Part shown: positions 63,247-64,000 of the stretch, piece after piece
Numbering within the stretch: position 1 is the stretch's first letter
Layout of the letters: each line of letters starts with the position of its first letter
NCBI GenBank assembly: GCA_016709995.1
Contig: JADJLQ010000002.1
Coordinates: 248,001 to 312,000, forward strand
Direction of reading: 5' to 3'
Source: Saprospiraceae bacterium
GTDB lineage: Bacteria > Bacteroidota > Bacteroidia > Chitinophagales > Saprospiraceae
DNA length: 64,000 nucleotides
Notes under the pieces: model-generated
Told to the model about the DNA's origin: nothing
The model's input: only the letters and a program-made list of their open reading frames with translations
The model's database searches: none
Made by a program: the position numbers and the translations under genes

Positions 63247-64000
63247 ATGAAAGCAACATTTATATTGCTATTGCTTGGCATTTGCTCTTTTTCAATGGCA
63301 CAGCGCACGATCACCGGTCAGGTCAAAGATGCCGATGATGAGACCTTACCAGGGGTATCCATCATCATCAAAGGGACTAGCATCGGTACGACATCTGATA
63401 TCGATGGCAATTATTCTCTCACAGTATCTGATGAAGCAACAGATCTGATATTTAATTATATCGGTTACGAAGCTATCACTGTAGCGATCAATGGACAATC
63501 TGTGATCAATGTAGTGATGAACAATGTGACAGAATTGCAAGAGGTGGTAGTCAGTGCACTGGGATTCACCAGCAAGCGTGACCGTGCAGGATCTACTTCT
63601 TCATCCATTTCGTCTAACGCCATACGCACTTCAGGAGAGACTGGCATTTTAAACAGCCTTGCAGGAAAAGCTGCAGGTGTGAAAATAGCCCGTGCCAATG
63701 GAGACCCTGGTGCAGGTACCAGCATCCAAATCAGGGGTGCCAATACGATCGGAGGATCCGCCCAGCCGCTTGTCATCGTAGATGGTGTGCCTCTGTCCAA
63801 TGACAATTTATATGGTAGCGGTAGTTCACGAAGTGGTGGGGTATCTCAGCAATCACGTTTAAATGACCTTAATCCTGAAGATATAGAGTCTGTGCAAGTG
63901 CTTAAAGGAGCATCAGCAGCAGCACTTTGGGGATCCAGGGCCGCCAATGGGGTATTGGTCATCACGACAAAACAAGGCAAGCTCAATCAAAAGATCAATA
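63247..64000 (+). CDS. SusC/RagA-type TonB-linked outer membrane protein, 3' end outside window
   Basis: 251 codons visible and open to the edge. Signal peptide (FILLLLGICSFSMAQ), then the carboxypeptidase-regulatory-like domain (RTITGQVKDADDETLPGVSI, GTTSDIDGNYSLTVSD, NYIGYE). The TonB-box region (TELQEVVVSALGFTSKRD) and plug (GKAAGVKIARANGDPGAGTSIQIRGANTIGGSAQPLVIVDGVPL, EDIESVQVLKGASAAALWGSRAANGVLVITTK) follow. It would be an outer-membrane importer for glycans or peptides; a SusD partner should lie just downstream. Confidence 0.93.
   Translation, partial: MKATFILLLLGICSFSMAQRTITGQVKDADDETLPGVSIIIKGTSIGTTSDIDGNYSLTVSDEATDLIFNYIGYEAITVAINGQSVINVVMNNVTELQEVVVSALGFTSKRDRAGSTSSSISSNAIRTSGETGILNSLAGKAAGVKIARANGDPGAGTSIQIRGANTIGGSAQPLVIVDGVPLSNDNLYGSGSSRSGGVSQQSRLNDLNPEDIESVQVLKGASAAALWGSRAANGVLVITTKQGKLNQKIN

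Overview
The window looks like a chromosomal stretch of a Bacteroidota bacterium, probably of the Saprospiria/Chitinophagia type. The reasons are a SusC/RagA-type TonB-linked receptor at the right edge, repeated TAnnTTTG -7 promoter boxes (the Bacteroidota sigma factor signature), GH29 and GH106-like glycoside hydrolases, DUF1080/ThuA/Gfo-Idh-MocA sugar genes, and a CHAT-TPR protein next to an ECF sigma/anti-sigma pair and a LytTR regulator. I found no rRNA, tRNA or CRISPR array. The genus assignment is inference.

Layout. 1-3217: end of an export operon (HlyD-like adaptor, TolC-like channel, TerC). 3430-5974: small cupin, haem lipoprotein, DUF2202 protein, and a leftward sulfur-type trio (DUF6132, rhodanese, small membrane protein). 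6179-12088: ECF sigma factor, zinc-type anti-sigma protein and DUF547 protein running into an arsenosugar locus (ArsS, aquaporin, ArsM, TIGR04282-type glycosyltransferase). A DUF433/DUF5615 toxin-antitoxin cassette, bracketed by short direct repeats, sits inside this locus. 12164-18311: efflux adaptor and TolC without a pump, a two-domain ABC ATPase and a polysaccharide flippase. 18572-23091: a DUF234-type ATPase and a GH106-like hydrolase. 23118-23488: an internally deleted IS256-like element. 23648-28490: the CHAT/anti-sigma/sigma/LytTR locus. 28811-38382: DUF1553/DUF1501 pair, DUF1593 protein, Kup, DUF4287 and DUF885-like genes.

38.5-48.4 kb is an accessory, defence-like island. It holds a HicB/HicA-like pair abutting a truncated nucleotidyltransferase gene, two DUF4143 ATPases (one frameshifted), a type IIG restriction-modification gene split by an ISL3-family element with a perfect 8-bp target duplication, decayed fragments and a coiled-coil J-domain protein. 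48.4-64 kb returns to housekeeping and sugar metabolism: GH29 fucosidase, esterase, cupin, EttA, GNAT, a ThuA/glucose-dehydrogenase/DUF1080/Gfo-Idh-MocA cluster, Dtd, MutL, a DUF2147 protein and a SusC N-terminus.

Two patterns cross the window. First, each of the three ATPase genes of the DUF234/DUF4143 type has a different pair of near-identical repeats placed over or beside its promoter, which looks like dedicated autoregulatory operators. Second, four otherwise well-conserved reading frames are broken by a single base at or next to runs of A (near 41.64, 48.24, 56.42 and 59.35 kb). These are either assembly errors or real slippage/decay sites, and should be settled before the genes are called pseudogenes.
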